DNA from: Paulinella micropora
Taxonomy: Eukaryota; Cercozoa; Imbricatea; Euglyphida; Paulinellidae
Reading direction: 5' to 3'
Assembly: GCA_019918135.1 (NCBI GenBank)
Contig: WBZZ01006708.1
Location: 17,501-81,500 of the forward strand
Length of the DNA stretch: 64,000 nucleotides
Part shown: positions 35,487 through 45,335 of the stretch, one piece after another
Numbering within the stretch: the stretch's first letter is position 1
Layout of the letters: every line of letters starts with the position of its first letter
Made by a program: the position numbers and the translations under genes
The notes under the pieces: model-generated
Database searches by the model: none
What the model saw: the letters and a program-made list of their open reading frames with translations, nothing else
What the model was told of the DNA's origin: nothing

Positions 35487-35747
35487 TGGTTAAGGTCTAC
35501 CATCTGGGACCTGTCGCCAGTTCGATTCCCGTCGGTGCCAGTATTTTCAAAGGATATTTTCTTTGAAAGTAATGGTCTGTCTGGAAGGCTTGGAGCTGCC
35601 TTGCGGGGGTGTCAGTAGAGCATATCGTCAAATCTTCGTACTCCCCTCGCGGGTGAGACGATGGAGGCACATGTGCAGAAATACATTCGCCATTGACTGA
35701 GAAGCACTATTATTATTATTGTTATTATTATTATTATTATTATTATT

Positions 35748-36018
35748 GGACACCGTGATAGCCCAGTGGTCAAGTTCTACCATCTGAGCCCTGTCGCCAG
35801 TTCGATTCCCGTCGGTGCCACCAGTATTTTCATTGAACATACCGGTCTACTTCTGGACCAGTATTTTCATTGAACATACCGGCCCGTCTGGAAGTGTTGG
35901 AACTGCCCTTGCGGGGGTGTCATTAGAGCTTATCGTCAATTCTTCGTACTCCCCTCACGGGTGAGACGATGGAGGCGCATGTGCAGAAATGCATCAGCCA
36001 TTGACAGAGAAGCACTAT
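35748..36018 (+). mobile_element. tRNA-headed SINE (family A), copy 9, at the edge of the inverted segment
   Basis: Complete copy whose tail is cut after a few bases by GTTACTATTATTATC, where the inverted duplicated segment begins. Confidence 0.75.
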
Positions 36019-36825
36019 TGTTACTATTATTATCTTTATTTCTTTTTCATTCTTTTACCCTTTTGTTTTCTTTTTCTTTTTCGTTTTTCTCATCTACTGC
36101 TGCCTGTTAGGTTTGGTCTTGTTCTGGCATGGCTCTACTGTATGTTTATGGTTGTGGCTTGTGGAGTCTCTTCTGGTCTATGAGGGGGGTGGGGTGCGGA
36201 GTGGTTTGGCTCGACCAGCTTGAGGCTGCATGTCTATGAGGTTGCCAGGCTTGGGTTGATCCTTATGGATACTGCAGCACTCGGCATAATCGCGTCGCGA
36301 GTACGCCATGTCGAGCCTTACTACGCTCTGCACACCGCCCTCCTGGCTACGATAGCCTCCGGGTGCGAGTGAATTGCGTTAGGTGCTGCAGTTTCCTTAA
36401 GGGCTGTCTCACTGACTGTCAATGGATCTCACTTGCGCTCATGTTAGTTATGTCTTACCTTTTCTGGCACTTTCCGCTCTTACCTTCTGGTTCAGTATCG
36501 TCTCCCTTGCCACTGTCTGGCCTTGTGTTTGTTTGTTTTGCCTTTTTGTGTTAGTTGCTGCCTCTATTGCTGTCTTTTTGTTTTGTTTTTGGTTTTATTT
36601 TTGTTTTTGTTTCTTTTGTTTCGCTTGTTTGTTTCTTTGGTTTCTCTTGTTTTTTTTTCCTACTCTTTTTTGTTTTTTGTGCTTTTTTCTTTCTTCGCTG
36701 TTTTTTTTGTTTCTCCGTTTTCTTTTCTTTTCCTGGTTTTTATTTACCTCTTTCTTCCTTTCTTTCTTTCTTTCTTTTTTTCTCTTTCTTTTCCCTTCCA
36801 TATTATTCTTTCCAGGAGCTTTCTG

Positions 36826-36909
36826 TTACTACTACTACTACTACTACTACTACTACAACTGCTGCTGCTGCTGCTGCTACTACTACTACTACTACTACTA
36901 CTGCTACTG

Positions 36910-36979
<70 letters not shown>

Positions 36980-36984
36980 AACTA
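36826..36984. repeat. (CTA)n/(CTG)n microsatellite
   Basis: Triplet array CTA with an interspersed CTG block. The reverse-complement copies lie at 53330-53512 and 58848-59035, with length differences between copies. Confidence 0.85.
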
Positions 36985-37009
36985 CTACTACGTTCCAGAT
37001 TTCCTTATG

Positions 37010-37165
37010 AGCTTGTACTGTTGTTCCTTGGAACCAGAATTCTTTTGAATTAGGCTCTTCTTTTTTCTATCGTCTCTTTCTCATTAAACCTTGCTTACTG
37101 TTAATAATAAAAAAAATCGTCTCTTTCTCATTAAACCTTGCTTACTGTTATTTTAAAAAAATGTA
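37010..37165 (+). mobile_element. poly(A)-ended retroposon 3' ends (family D), two in tandem
   Basis: The sequence AGGCTCTTC...TCTCATTAAACCTTGCTTACTGTTA ends in an A-rich run and is immediately repeated as a 5'-truncated copy. More truncated copies lie on the minus strand at about 53160-53300, 55516-55740, 56203-56310, 56325-56370, and their duplicates near 58680-58815, 61333-61560 and 62037-62196. Variable 5' truncation with a constant 3' end is typical of target-primed reverse transcription. Confidence 0.5.
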
Positions 37166-37632
37166 TGCATGTATGTATGCGTATTTATGCATGTTTGTAT
37201 GCATGTTTGTCTGTGTGTGGGGGACTGTGTGGGGGAGGGAAGCATGTTTTGGCTTACGCTGGTGGAGTTCTTAGTATGTCTCGATATGGGCTACATGCCC
37301 GAGGCGTGCTAAGCTCATTCTCCAGTTTGAGCCTTACGTGCATCCTTCCCTCCATAAGTTCTCATAATCACTAGGGGGTCATAGGAAGCCGAGCAATTTA
37401 CCGCTTCGTAATCTGTTTGTTTCCCTTTGTGCATGAAAGAGACACATTTGGCGCGTATTTCACCGATGCTTGCGAACTGCGTGCAAAAAAGCGTAGAACT
37501 TGTGGACAAGATTGGTTTTGACACTCAACTCACATTTCTCTGGCCTGTGGTGAGCAAGTTTGGGTTTTGGTTGAGTTGAATGCCCATCCGGTACCCAAAA
37601 AAGTGGGTTGGTAAAAAACCGTTCAAAGAAAA

Positions 37633-37798
37633 TGTGATATGGTCAATGTAGTTACCAATTGTGTCAGCAGTGTTTTCCTATCGTAATGCAGTCTTCTAAT
37701 CTTTTGCTTCTTCGTCCAGGCAGGTTAGGACAGTTTTGCAATTCATTAAATAAGTCTGAGATCGAATTTATTCTTGAAACCAAAACGAAGGTGTGACA
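37633..37798 (+). repeat. LTR copy (inverted segment)
   Basis: 166 bases starting TGTGATATGG and ending GGTGTGACA. Nearly identical to the 5' LTR at 52410-52575 but in opposite orientation. Confidence 0.75.
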
Positions 37799-38149
37799 TC
37801 TATATAGATCTGGCCAGATTCACAACCAAAAAAAAAAATTTTCAAGCTTGTTTCTGTCTTTAACTTGTGGATTTGCTTGTGGCTTTGCACAGGAAAGTTG
37901 TGTAGATTGTTGTCTGTAACGCCTCTCTTGTCTGCTGAAATTTTTCATATCTCCTGTTGTGTTTTCTTACTGTTTTACTTGTTTCCTAGGGTTGCTTATA
38001 TGTATTTTGTTGGTTTCCCTTTATTTTCTTGGTTGTTGGTGATAGGTTTGCGTTTGCAAATTGCACACTTTCCTGCTAGCAACAATTGTACTGCTTATTT
38101 GTATTAATTTTCTTGTTTTTTGCTCTGTTTGATCGTGTTTTTTGTTTGC

Positions 38150-38466
38150 ATGTATAATAACTTTAAGGGTAAACATTCCTATGAGTGTCCGAGTCAGAAC
38201 GTAAAAGGATCGAATGCTGCTGTGCATGCTCCTTCCAGTTCTGCGGAGTGACCTTTGGGATCTGTTGCTCAAGTCATTGCACAAACTAATCAGATATACT
38301 TGGCTTGTATTAGGCAGAGCACTCTCATTACTCCGCCTCCTTGAGTGAACAAACCTGCAAAGCATTTTGATAGTTTTTCTTTTCTGTCTGTGTTTGCAGG
38401 TGATCAGACCAAGCAGACGAAGAAAGTTGTTTCGTCCTCATTCTCTTTGTTCTTTCAAAGTGTGTT
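38150..38466 (+). pseudogene. truncated gag start (inverted segment)
   Basis: Corresponds to the first ~105 codons of gag at 52060 and shares its two early in-frame TGA codons (38249-38251 region and just before the NKPAKHF motif). Cut at the junction with viral DNA at 38466. Confidence 0.6.
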
Positions 38467-38537
38467 ACGGATTATGTATCTTTTAAACCATCATATTTTA
38501 ATATTGATGTGATGAGAGATATAGCACTAACCTCCGC
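38467..38537. other. viral/retroelement junction
   Basis: Sequence changes from gag to AT-rich viral DNA right after GTGTGTTAC. The 70 bases before the next gene hold no feature. Confidence 0.5.
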
Positions 38538-39179
38538 TTACACATGAAATCTGTCATACATATCTTTTAATGTCGTGAGTTTGCCCTCGTGTTGAGATAA
38601 GACATCGCGGAAAAACGTCTTATAATCTAACTTACCATATTTAAGAATAGGACGTTGGTCTGGTGGTATGTGTGCGTATCTACTCTCGTGCCATTTCTTC
38701 ATATCCTCCTGCATTATGGTGCGGTCTTCCACTTTCATATACAAGAACTTAAACGGGTCTTTTGATACTTTCAAATGCGCCGTTATTATTTCATAGCAAC
38801 TATACCCGCTCTCGGGCGGATTCCGCTTTGCTTTAATCGGTGTTTTCTTCTCATTTGGCGCTTCTAAAACATGCATTTCTTTTTTCGCCAGTTCTTCTCC
38901 TACGTTAGCCTTGATTTCGGTTATACCAGCACTCAAATCACTTTCTTTAAAAGGCGTAAATTCTTCTGGTTCGTCATCAAAAACAACCTTCTTCAATGTA
39001 TCAACGGAGTGCAATACAACTTCAACATTATCACCCTGCGGGGGTTGTTCGGGTCGGTATTTTTCGTAAAATACGACAATTTCAGGTTTGAGCGATTTGC
39101 TTGTTGGCAGTTTTATGTCGCTACTTAAATGAGTCCATTTTTCTATTTGGCTCAGATAATCTCCTTTGGTTGATGGCAT
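38538..39179 (-). CDS. viral protein of unknown function
   Basis: ATG at 39179-39177 was chosen because it lies a few bases after TATATAA-type sequence, as at the neighbouring viral genes. The frame upstream of it is low-complexity. The product is 213 residues, acidic in the middle with a Lys-rich segment, and ends FHV. No hydrophobic segment and no recognised motif. It is directly downstream of the PrimPol-helicase gene on the same strand and may belong to the same replication block. Confidence 0.6.
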   Translation of the reverse strand: MPSTKGDYLSQIEKWTHLSSDIKLPTSKSLKPEIVVFYEKYRPEQPPQGDNVEVVLHSVDTLKKVVFDDEPEEFTPFKESDLSAGITEIKANVGEELAKKEMHVLEAPNEKKTPIKAKRNPPESGYSCYEIITAHLKVSKDPFKFLYMKVEDRTIMQEDMKKWHESRYAHIPPDQRPILKYGKLDYKTFFRDVLSQHEGKLTTLKDMYDRFHV

Positions 39180-39253
39180 GTTATATATAAGCACAACAAA
39201 CAAAAAATCCGTTTTTTTTAATTGTTTATTCATCGTCATCATCGTTGTCATCG

Positions 39254-41677
39254 TCAAAAGCATTCATTATCACCATGAATAACCTTCCATTGATTTTTAC
39301 ACTCTTCTAATGTTGGTAAATCTACGTATCTAACTCGCGCGCCTGCTTCCATCGTTTTCTTCTTTTCTACCATATTTGGCATTAGTTTTCTAAGACTAGT
39401 CCAGAAACTAACCCGCGAAGTGTGCGGGTCATTCGCATTTACTTTATACACATCATACAATTCTTCTTTTGAAACTTCTTCACCAAAACGAATTCCTGAA
39501 AATTGGTTTGTGATATATCCCAAGTTCAAGCAATCCAACCACCACTTTCTCAACTTTTTGAAAGGGATTTTACTTTTTGTTCTCGTAGCCCCTTCGTAAT
39601 GATTGTTTCGCGGTCATTAAACTCGCTGAGGTATCTTTCAAGGAGAAACTTTGCAAGTCGTTGCCTGTCAATAGATCTGATATCCGCAATCGCTTTTCTC
39701 TTTTCGTCTGATTTCATGAGTGCCAGTTCGTCAGAAACTTCAAGGACGAGCCATCGTTGGTCAGTGGTGCCCGCTGGCACTACCCATTCTTCGTTTGAAG
39801 CAAGGACTAGAAATAACATATTTTCTAGTGTTAGATTTGGTAAATATTTTTGTTTAAGGGTGAGCGTGTTTTCTGATACGAGTTTCTTAATGGTTCCCGC
39901 TCGTTCTTTATCACCACCCCATACCATTTCGTCCATAAATACTACGATTGCTTTTGCGGGTTGCGCATTGAAATCGCCTAATATTTCTTTAACGTCGGAC
40001 GGCTGGAAGTAATAATCGGCACCTATTATGTCTTTGAATATTTCAAGAATAATCCCCTTACCTGCTCGTTCAGTGCTTGTCAAAACTAATGATAAGTGTA
40101 GTTTTTGCCACGGCTTTTGGTAAATGCTCGCAAACATATCAAGAACCTTTTTATATATGTCCTGCCTTCCCCCGCACCATCTGTTTAGGATATGTTGAAA
40201 GAATGCTTCATTTTTTTCTTCTTCTGCCGTGAATGATTTCACGTCTCCTAATGTGTCTGCTGGAATTTCAAAGCCCTTAAACAAGTTATAAAACACTTGT
40301 TTGTCGTTATCAAAGTATGCCTTGGGGTCAAAGATTACGTCATTTACTTCGCGTCTTCTCGGGTGTGTAGTCCATATTTTATACAAATCAACAACGTTCC
40401 ATTTTGCGGGGTTTTTACCTAGCGCTATCCAGTCCTCCTTTGATAGATTGGTCTTTACTCTTTTGTTTTGAAGAATGATTCAATTGCTGATTCCGTCTTG
40501 TAGCGAAATACCTTCTTGCCTTTTGAATCAACATATTCTTCAATTATAGTCGGCTTTGCCAAGTTAGCAAAAGTGTATGATTCATTTATCCAGGCCAGAG
40601 CAGTGTCTATCAACTCTTTGAATTTTTCTAAACTATTACATTCGCTGGCGAGTCGGCGCAGGTCATCAATCGTGTTGATATTACGGACGATAGGGGGCGA
40701 TAATTCATGAATTTTCATGCCTTTACCCTCGAAAGTGCTATCGTGGCAGTAGCAATACAACCCGTCTCTTCTCCATACTACATAGCAATTGTCGCTTTTA
40801 TTTTCTTCTCCGTTTATAATACATACTCGTGTCCCTATGGTTTTTAAAACAAACATTCTCTGCTTTATTTCAGCAATTTCTACATATGGTATTTTGCTGA
40901 GTATAATTTCGCGTATTTCGTCCAATGTAATATGTTGATATCGCTTCAAAGTTGTATATTCGGGAATTTTGACATCGTAGAATGTATTGTCATCGGGGCG
41001 CATAATCAGATAATCGTCAATTTCCACATCTTGTAACAGTTTCAGGGTGTTTGTTTTTGGGGTGTATGAATACGGAAGCAAAACGCGGTCGCTATCTTCT
41101 TTATGAGAGTAGATAGTGCGAAAAGCCCTGTTTTTGTTATAGACGGAAATATCAAGTATGGTTCGCAACTCAATATTCTTGTCGGCTCGTTCAAACGTGA
41201 AGCAAAGGTCGGGGTAATCTTTTTCAATCACCACTTCAACATACGTCCAAAACTCCTTTTGTGTTTCGCAGTTTTTGAATACCAAGCCGTTATCGTAAGA
41301 AAAATGGCACGACATTTTACCATTCTTGCTCGCGTCCAAGTATTTGGCTTTTTTGGGATTATACTTCAAACCCATATTAGCAAATACGTTTTCCATAAGC
41401 GTGTTCCACCGCTCATACATTTTTTCGTGTGAGATTGATAATTCATCGCCATCAATGTCAGCAAACATTCGTTGGGGTTTGTTTTCCATTAATACTCCAT
41501 AGTATTGCTTTTGATCATCGGGCGTTTTTCAATCAATTCAATGAAATCCTCTTGGCATGGCATGTTGGTAAATTGTTTATTTCCCCATTTGATAAGAACC
41601 GCATCAAGTGGTTTATCTCTCAGTGCTTCTTCTTGTTTCCAATACCATTGTCCATTTGTCAGTGTCGGCGCGGTCAT
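39254..41677 (-). pseudogene. viral primase-polymerase (AEP/PrimPol) - SF3 helicase gene, split by three frame shifts
   Basis: One ~2.4-kb gene lies in four consecutive pieces: 41677-~41515, ~41515-40455, ~40455-39550, ~39560-39254. The second piece has all three archaeo-eukaryotic primase motifs: DxD (D11, D13 in FADIDGDE), SxH (S60, H62) and the later hD (D113), followed by FRTIYSHK. The third has SF3/D5-type helicase motifs: Walker A TERAGKG (K110), Walker B VVFMDE (D152, E153), sensor Asn in LASNE (N198), and a likely Arg finger in DQRWL. The fourth is the conserved C-terminal tail with a KWWLDCL motif. Residue numbers count from 41489 and 40386. The pieces abut at single-base shifts near 41515, 40455 and 39550, two beside A-runs. 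Active-site residues are all intact. This architecture replicates DNA in virophages, Polinton-like viruses and giant viruses. Confidence 0.75.
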
Positions 41678-41817
41678 ATTATATAGTCGCTCGGATTTTT
41701 TTATAAAAATAAATTAATTATTCTATATATCCGTATATCCATGTATATCATTGTCCTTAATAGGTAATTATAATTTTTTATATCGTTATGACAAAAAAAA
41801 CAACTTGTTTCTTTTTC
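41678..41817. other. viral intergenic region with TATATAAT
   Basis: AT-rich. On the minus strand, CTATATAAT lies immediately before the ATG of the PrimPol gene at 41677. Confidence 0.4.
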
Positions 41818-42084
41818 TTACTTATTCAAGCACCCGCATTGAATAAATCCTTTGAATTGTCCGCAAAGTTCGCAATGCTTCAATCTATTTATTAAGCAGG
41901 CTTTGTGATAATACTTGTCTCTGTTCGGGTACTTTTCCACAACCTTTTTTGGAATTGCCCTGTTGCTATTACAATAACAACAAAATTTAATATTTGGATT
42001 GTCAAGAGTGCGAATGAGCAATAACAGGTCTTCGTTCATTTTATCATTCTTAAATCTCTTGATACATTCAGAGCCCAGCACCAT
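41818..42084 (-). pseudogene. zinc-binding viral protein, C-terminal part
   Basis: 88 residues beginning MVLGSECI, with CCYC, a later HKAC, CELC and CGC, giving several CxxC-type zinc ligands. This pattern continues the frame at 42099-42329, whose end (CCCSHEI) supplies the first ligands. The two are separated only by a stop and a one-base shift at an A6 run near 42092, so they are almost certainly one broken gene. Similar small zinc-ribbon proteins with a GSxCI motif occur in large DNA viruses; function unknown. Confidence 0.5.
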
Positions 42085-42098
42085 TTCGCTCCCGTTTT

Positions 42099-42329
42099 TT
42101 ACGTTTTAATGATGTAATTCTTTGTAATCTCGTGTGAGCAACAACAATATTGTTCTTCTCCTTTTTCTATATTTTCCATAAGTTTCCAGTCGTTCGTGTT
42201 CCACTTTCCATCGGGTGATAGAAACGAAACTGCATTGACTAGATTTAGAAAATAACTTCCATTCACGTAATCCAAATGAAGTTGTAAGTCTTCATATGTC
42301 CAATACGATCGGCGGTGAGAGGTGTCCAT
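42099..42329 (-). pseudogene. zinc-binding viral protein, N-terminal part
   Basis: 76 residues from the ATG at 42329, ending in a CCCSHEI motif just before the stop. See the downstream part at 41818-42084. The upstream sequence is strongly AT-rich with TATATA words, as for other genes of this block. Confidence 0.5.
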
Positions 42330-42370
42330 GGTTTGTATAATAGTGTATATATTTTTATATATAAAATAAA

Positions 42371-42598
42371 TTATATATTGTTTAACATACTATTACGAAA
42401 CGCCCTTAATTCAAGCAATTCCGCTTTTTGTTTTTCGTATTTCTCCTTCCGCAGTAATTTTATTCTCTCTTGATTCTTATAATAGTATGCCTTCGCATTT
42501 TCCCTATTCTTATCAGGATGAGCCTTCAAAAATGCTTTCGCCCTTTCCCTTCTCCGTTGAACGATTTCTTCCTTGGTGAATTGAGGTGTCCTTGGCAT
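42371..42598 (-). CDS. small basic helical viral protein
   Basis: 75 residues from the ATG at 42598, preceded on the minus strand by TTATATATAAG. Very rich in Lys, Arg, Glu and Ala, with a HPDKNREN motif and predicted to be one long helix or coiled coil. Such short charged proteins are common in AT-rich viral genomes. No function can be assigned. Confidence 0.55.
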   Translation of the reverse strand: MPRTPQFTKEEIVQRRRERAKAFLKAHPDKNRENAKAYYYKNQERIKLLRKEKYEKQKAELLELRAFRNSMLNNI

Positions 42599-43131
42599 TA
42601 TGTCTCTTATATATAACTATATTATTTTAATTATTTTAAATAGAAAATCCACCCCGCGCTAGAAACACGAAATCGTCGTTGTGGCGACTTGGACGGCTGA
42701 GAGTTGTATTAAGCAACCGAGAGAGAGAAAATCGTGTTAGTATTAATCGTGTCCAAGTCTGTCCGAGTCCGACCCTTTTTTTTAGAAACTTTTTTAGAGG
42801 GGGTATAATAAAAAGGGGAGAGGAAAAAAATTTTTACTTTTTTTTAATAAAAGGTTGGACAGGTTGGACAATAAAAAAATGTGTAATACGAAGAAGAATT
42901 ATATAATAAATATTGAAATTTAATAGGAAAAAGTGTCCAACCTTAAAAAACAGGGTTGGACACGGCCAACCTTGGGGTTGGCCACCAATAGGAGAAGATA
43001 TTTCACCACCCCGCTCTTATATTCATCTCTCGCTTGCTGTAATATCCCTGTTGTGTGTATTTCCCCCCCAACCCCCCCGCCACTCACTTCGTGAGTGTCC
43101 GCCCCCCTTCCCCCCATTTTGTAGTGTGATC
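42599..43131. promoter_or_regulatory. viral non-coding zone with repeated TTGGACA / TGTCCAA motif
   Basis: A gene-free stretch between the last viral gene and the long hairpin. The heptamer TTGGACA occurs at 42855, 42864 and 42956, and its complement TGTCCAA at 42750 and 42934. One more lies in each hairpin arm (43150 and 43503). Several are extended to GGTTGGACA. This could be a replication-initiator or transcription-factor site cluster, but that is inference. C-rich patches at 43062-43120 also occur. Confidence 0.45.
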
Positions 43132-43527
43132 ATTTATGTATTCGCGACTTGTCCAACCGCAAAGTATTAAACAAGCCTTAAAAATATGAAAAACCAATAT
43201 TTGACTTATAGAAAACATACATAGAAAACAAAAAAGTGTCAAATGTTCAACATAAATTTTTCTAACTGAGCACATTAAGAGAGATTTTGACGAAAGGACA
43301 CATAAACCATATACACGCAGTTTATATATATTTTTATGAAATAAAAATATGGTTTATGTGTCCTTTCGTCAAAATCTCTCTTAATGTGCTCAGTTAGAAA
43401 AATTTATGTTAAACATTTGACACTTTTTTGTTTTCTATGTATGTTTTCTATATGTCAAATATTGGTTTTTCATATTTTTAAGGCTTGTTTAATACTTTGC
43501 GGTTGGACAAGTCGCGAATACATAAAT
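43132..43527. repeat. long hairpin: ~179-bp inverted arms around a 38-bp loop
   Basis: Arms 43132-43310 and 43349-43527 are near-perfect reverse complements with only a few mismatches. The loop is AT-rich. It sits at the outer end of the viral gene block, so it may represent a viral terminal inverted repeat, a closed hairpin end, or a head-to-head junction. Confidence 0.85.
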
Positions 43528-43574
43528 CATATATATATATATATGTAGAGAGAGAGAGACAGACTCAGAGAGAG

Positions 43575-43620
<46 letters not shown>

Positions 43621-43660
43621 TCAAACTTCGAGAGGACGCACAAACAAGAGAAGAAAAGAA
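43528..43660. repeat. (AT)n and (AG)n microsatellites
   Basis: A short AT run followed by GAGAGA-type repeats (43543-43620) directly after the hairpin. The small charged frames across it are repeat translations. Confidence 0.8.
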
Positions 43661-44203
43661 AAATGAAAAATAAATAAAGCAGGAAAAAAAATTCTAGAAT
43701 AAAAAAAAGAAGCTGAAGCATTCAAGGGATGAGCAATATGTATTCTAGGTATTATGAGAGTCACATATAGGCTATGCTAAAGAAGTGAAGCCATTCTTAT
43801 CATACCTACGAGTACGGAAGCTGTGACTTGTAACACCAAGAGAAACCTTGATGAAGAAGACATGCAACACTTTTTTTCACCACCAGTGTGTGTAGACCTT
43901 GCCGGCCCTACTGCAAAACATTAGGTAAAAAGTAAAGAAAATTTCAGTAAAACCTACCGTATCTGCGGTCGAAAAGTACCGTATCTAGATACCCTAGATA
44001 CGGTGCTCGGTAACCCACTGTGTGACTGTGTGCCACTAGTTGCCACTACATCTAATGAACACTGGTACGTTTGTTATGAGACAAGGTAGAGATAGGCAAA
44101 AATCTGCTGTGCCATCCTGAGGCGATTGTTGCTTCTTGGTGCTGGTGTTTACGAGCTCTTTACATTCTGGCGTTTGGTGTGGTGCGTGGGCGCCTGGCTT
44201 TTG
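43661..44203. other. AT-rich non-coding region left of the LTR retrotransposon
   Basis: No gene is supported. A short palindromic cluster (CCGTATCTAGATACCCTAGATACGG) lies near 43978-44002. Confidence 0.4.
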
Positions 44204-44366
44204 TAACACCTTCGTTTTGGTTTCAAGAATGAATTCGATCTCAGACTTATTTAAGGATTGCAAAACTGTCCTAACCTGCCTGGACGAAGCAGCAAAAGAT
44301 TAGGAGACTGAATTACGATAGGAAAAAAATGCTCACACAATTGGCAACTACATTGACCATATCACA
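44204..44366 (-). repeat. 3' LTR
   Basis: 163 bases; on the minus strand TGTGATATGG...GGTGTTACA. Aligns with the 5' LTR at 52410-52575 with about a dozen differences. Confidence 0.75.
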
Positions 44367-45335
44367 TCCCCCCAAGTCTGGAGAAGAATGAATTCAGTAA
44401 CGGTGAAGTCAAAAGTCAACGAGAGTCCAACAGCACTGCCACCCCACAGTACCAGTGATGGAAACAAAGAATGCCATGAAGCCAGGAGCAATACGAGAGA
44501 TCTAGCAGTGCTCAAAACTATGGCTCCCCCCGAAACATGCACAAGCTAAGAATCTCACGTACATACCCCCCCTGCTATCTTCAGGCAAAATCAAAGTCAA
44601 ATGAAAATTGGTAACGCAATTGTCCAGACAGCATACGAAACTATAACTAGACAAAGTAGACTATATATGACCTGAAAATATGAAAGTAGATATGATGTGA
44701 AAAAAAATAAATAAACACAACATGGACGTGACAGGCCCAAATGCAGACAAGAGAACGGGACCTAATGTCACCGACTCCTACCACAGAAGAAGAAGTTGGA
44801 GATCAAGAATATCACACACACTATATCACTACGCAAACAACTATCTAGCCAAGCTATGCTAAGATATGGAATGCAGTGATGGGCGACAGACGTACACCAC
44901 GCTTAACAGAGAAGCAATATAAAATAAAATATGTCACAAAGACATATATGTAAACCGGGACCCCCCTCTCTGCCTCAATGAAAGGAACAAGGAGGAGATT
45001 CAAGCAAGATGGAACTGAGCGTGACACAACAGGACATAGCTGACTTGCATACAAACCCAACCACCTATAACAAAAACTTAACCAGACGACGGCACTATTC
45101 CAGGGCATACCAGTACGTACAAATAAACATGAGTGGCCCTCCCCAGCCGAAGCCAGAGAGGGAGGCGACGCCCAACAGGAATGATGAATAAAGCATCAAT
45201 GATGCATCCAGGCATGCAAATGCAACAAACAATGCAACAAAGAAGAGATACTCACTCAAACCTGTACGACGTAAGGGGTCCAACCCTCTTTGCCGATCTC
45301 GACCAGAGAAGCAGTGGACAACGCACCTTCCGATG
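44367..45335 (-). other. retrotransposon 3' untranslated region
   Basis: About 970 bases between the integrase stop and the 3' LTR, with no credible reading frame on either strand. Ends in the polypurine tract. Confidence 0.5.

Larger units (their letters stand above)
36019..38466 (+). repeat. inverted copy of the retrotransposon 5' end plus flank
   Basis: This segment is the reverse complement of about 51756-54335 (and of the second unit at about 57271-59856). In plus orientation it contains a T-rich tract (36540-36810), a (CTA)n array (36826-36984), two poly(A)-ended retroposon tails (37010-37165), a solo-like LTR (37633-37798), and the first part of gag (from 38150). It breaks off at 38466 inside gag, directly against viral DNA. 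Open frames rich in Phe/Leu/Ser here are translations of the T-rich and CTA tracts. Confidence 0.8.

Noticed and set aside
36422..37053. Phe/Leu/Ser-rich frames resembling membrane proteins (also 53267-53917, 55648-56023, 58783-59438, 61474-61849)
   Set aside because: They follow T-rich and CTA simple sequence, differ between duplicate copies in step with tract length, and end in retroposon tails.
43485..43673. Small Arg/Glu-rich frame after the hairpin
   Set aside because: Translation of the (AG)n microsatellite.
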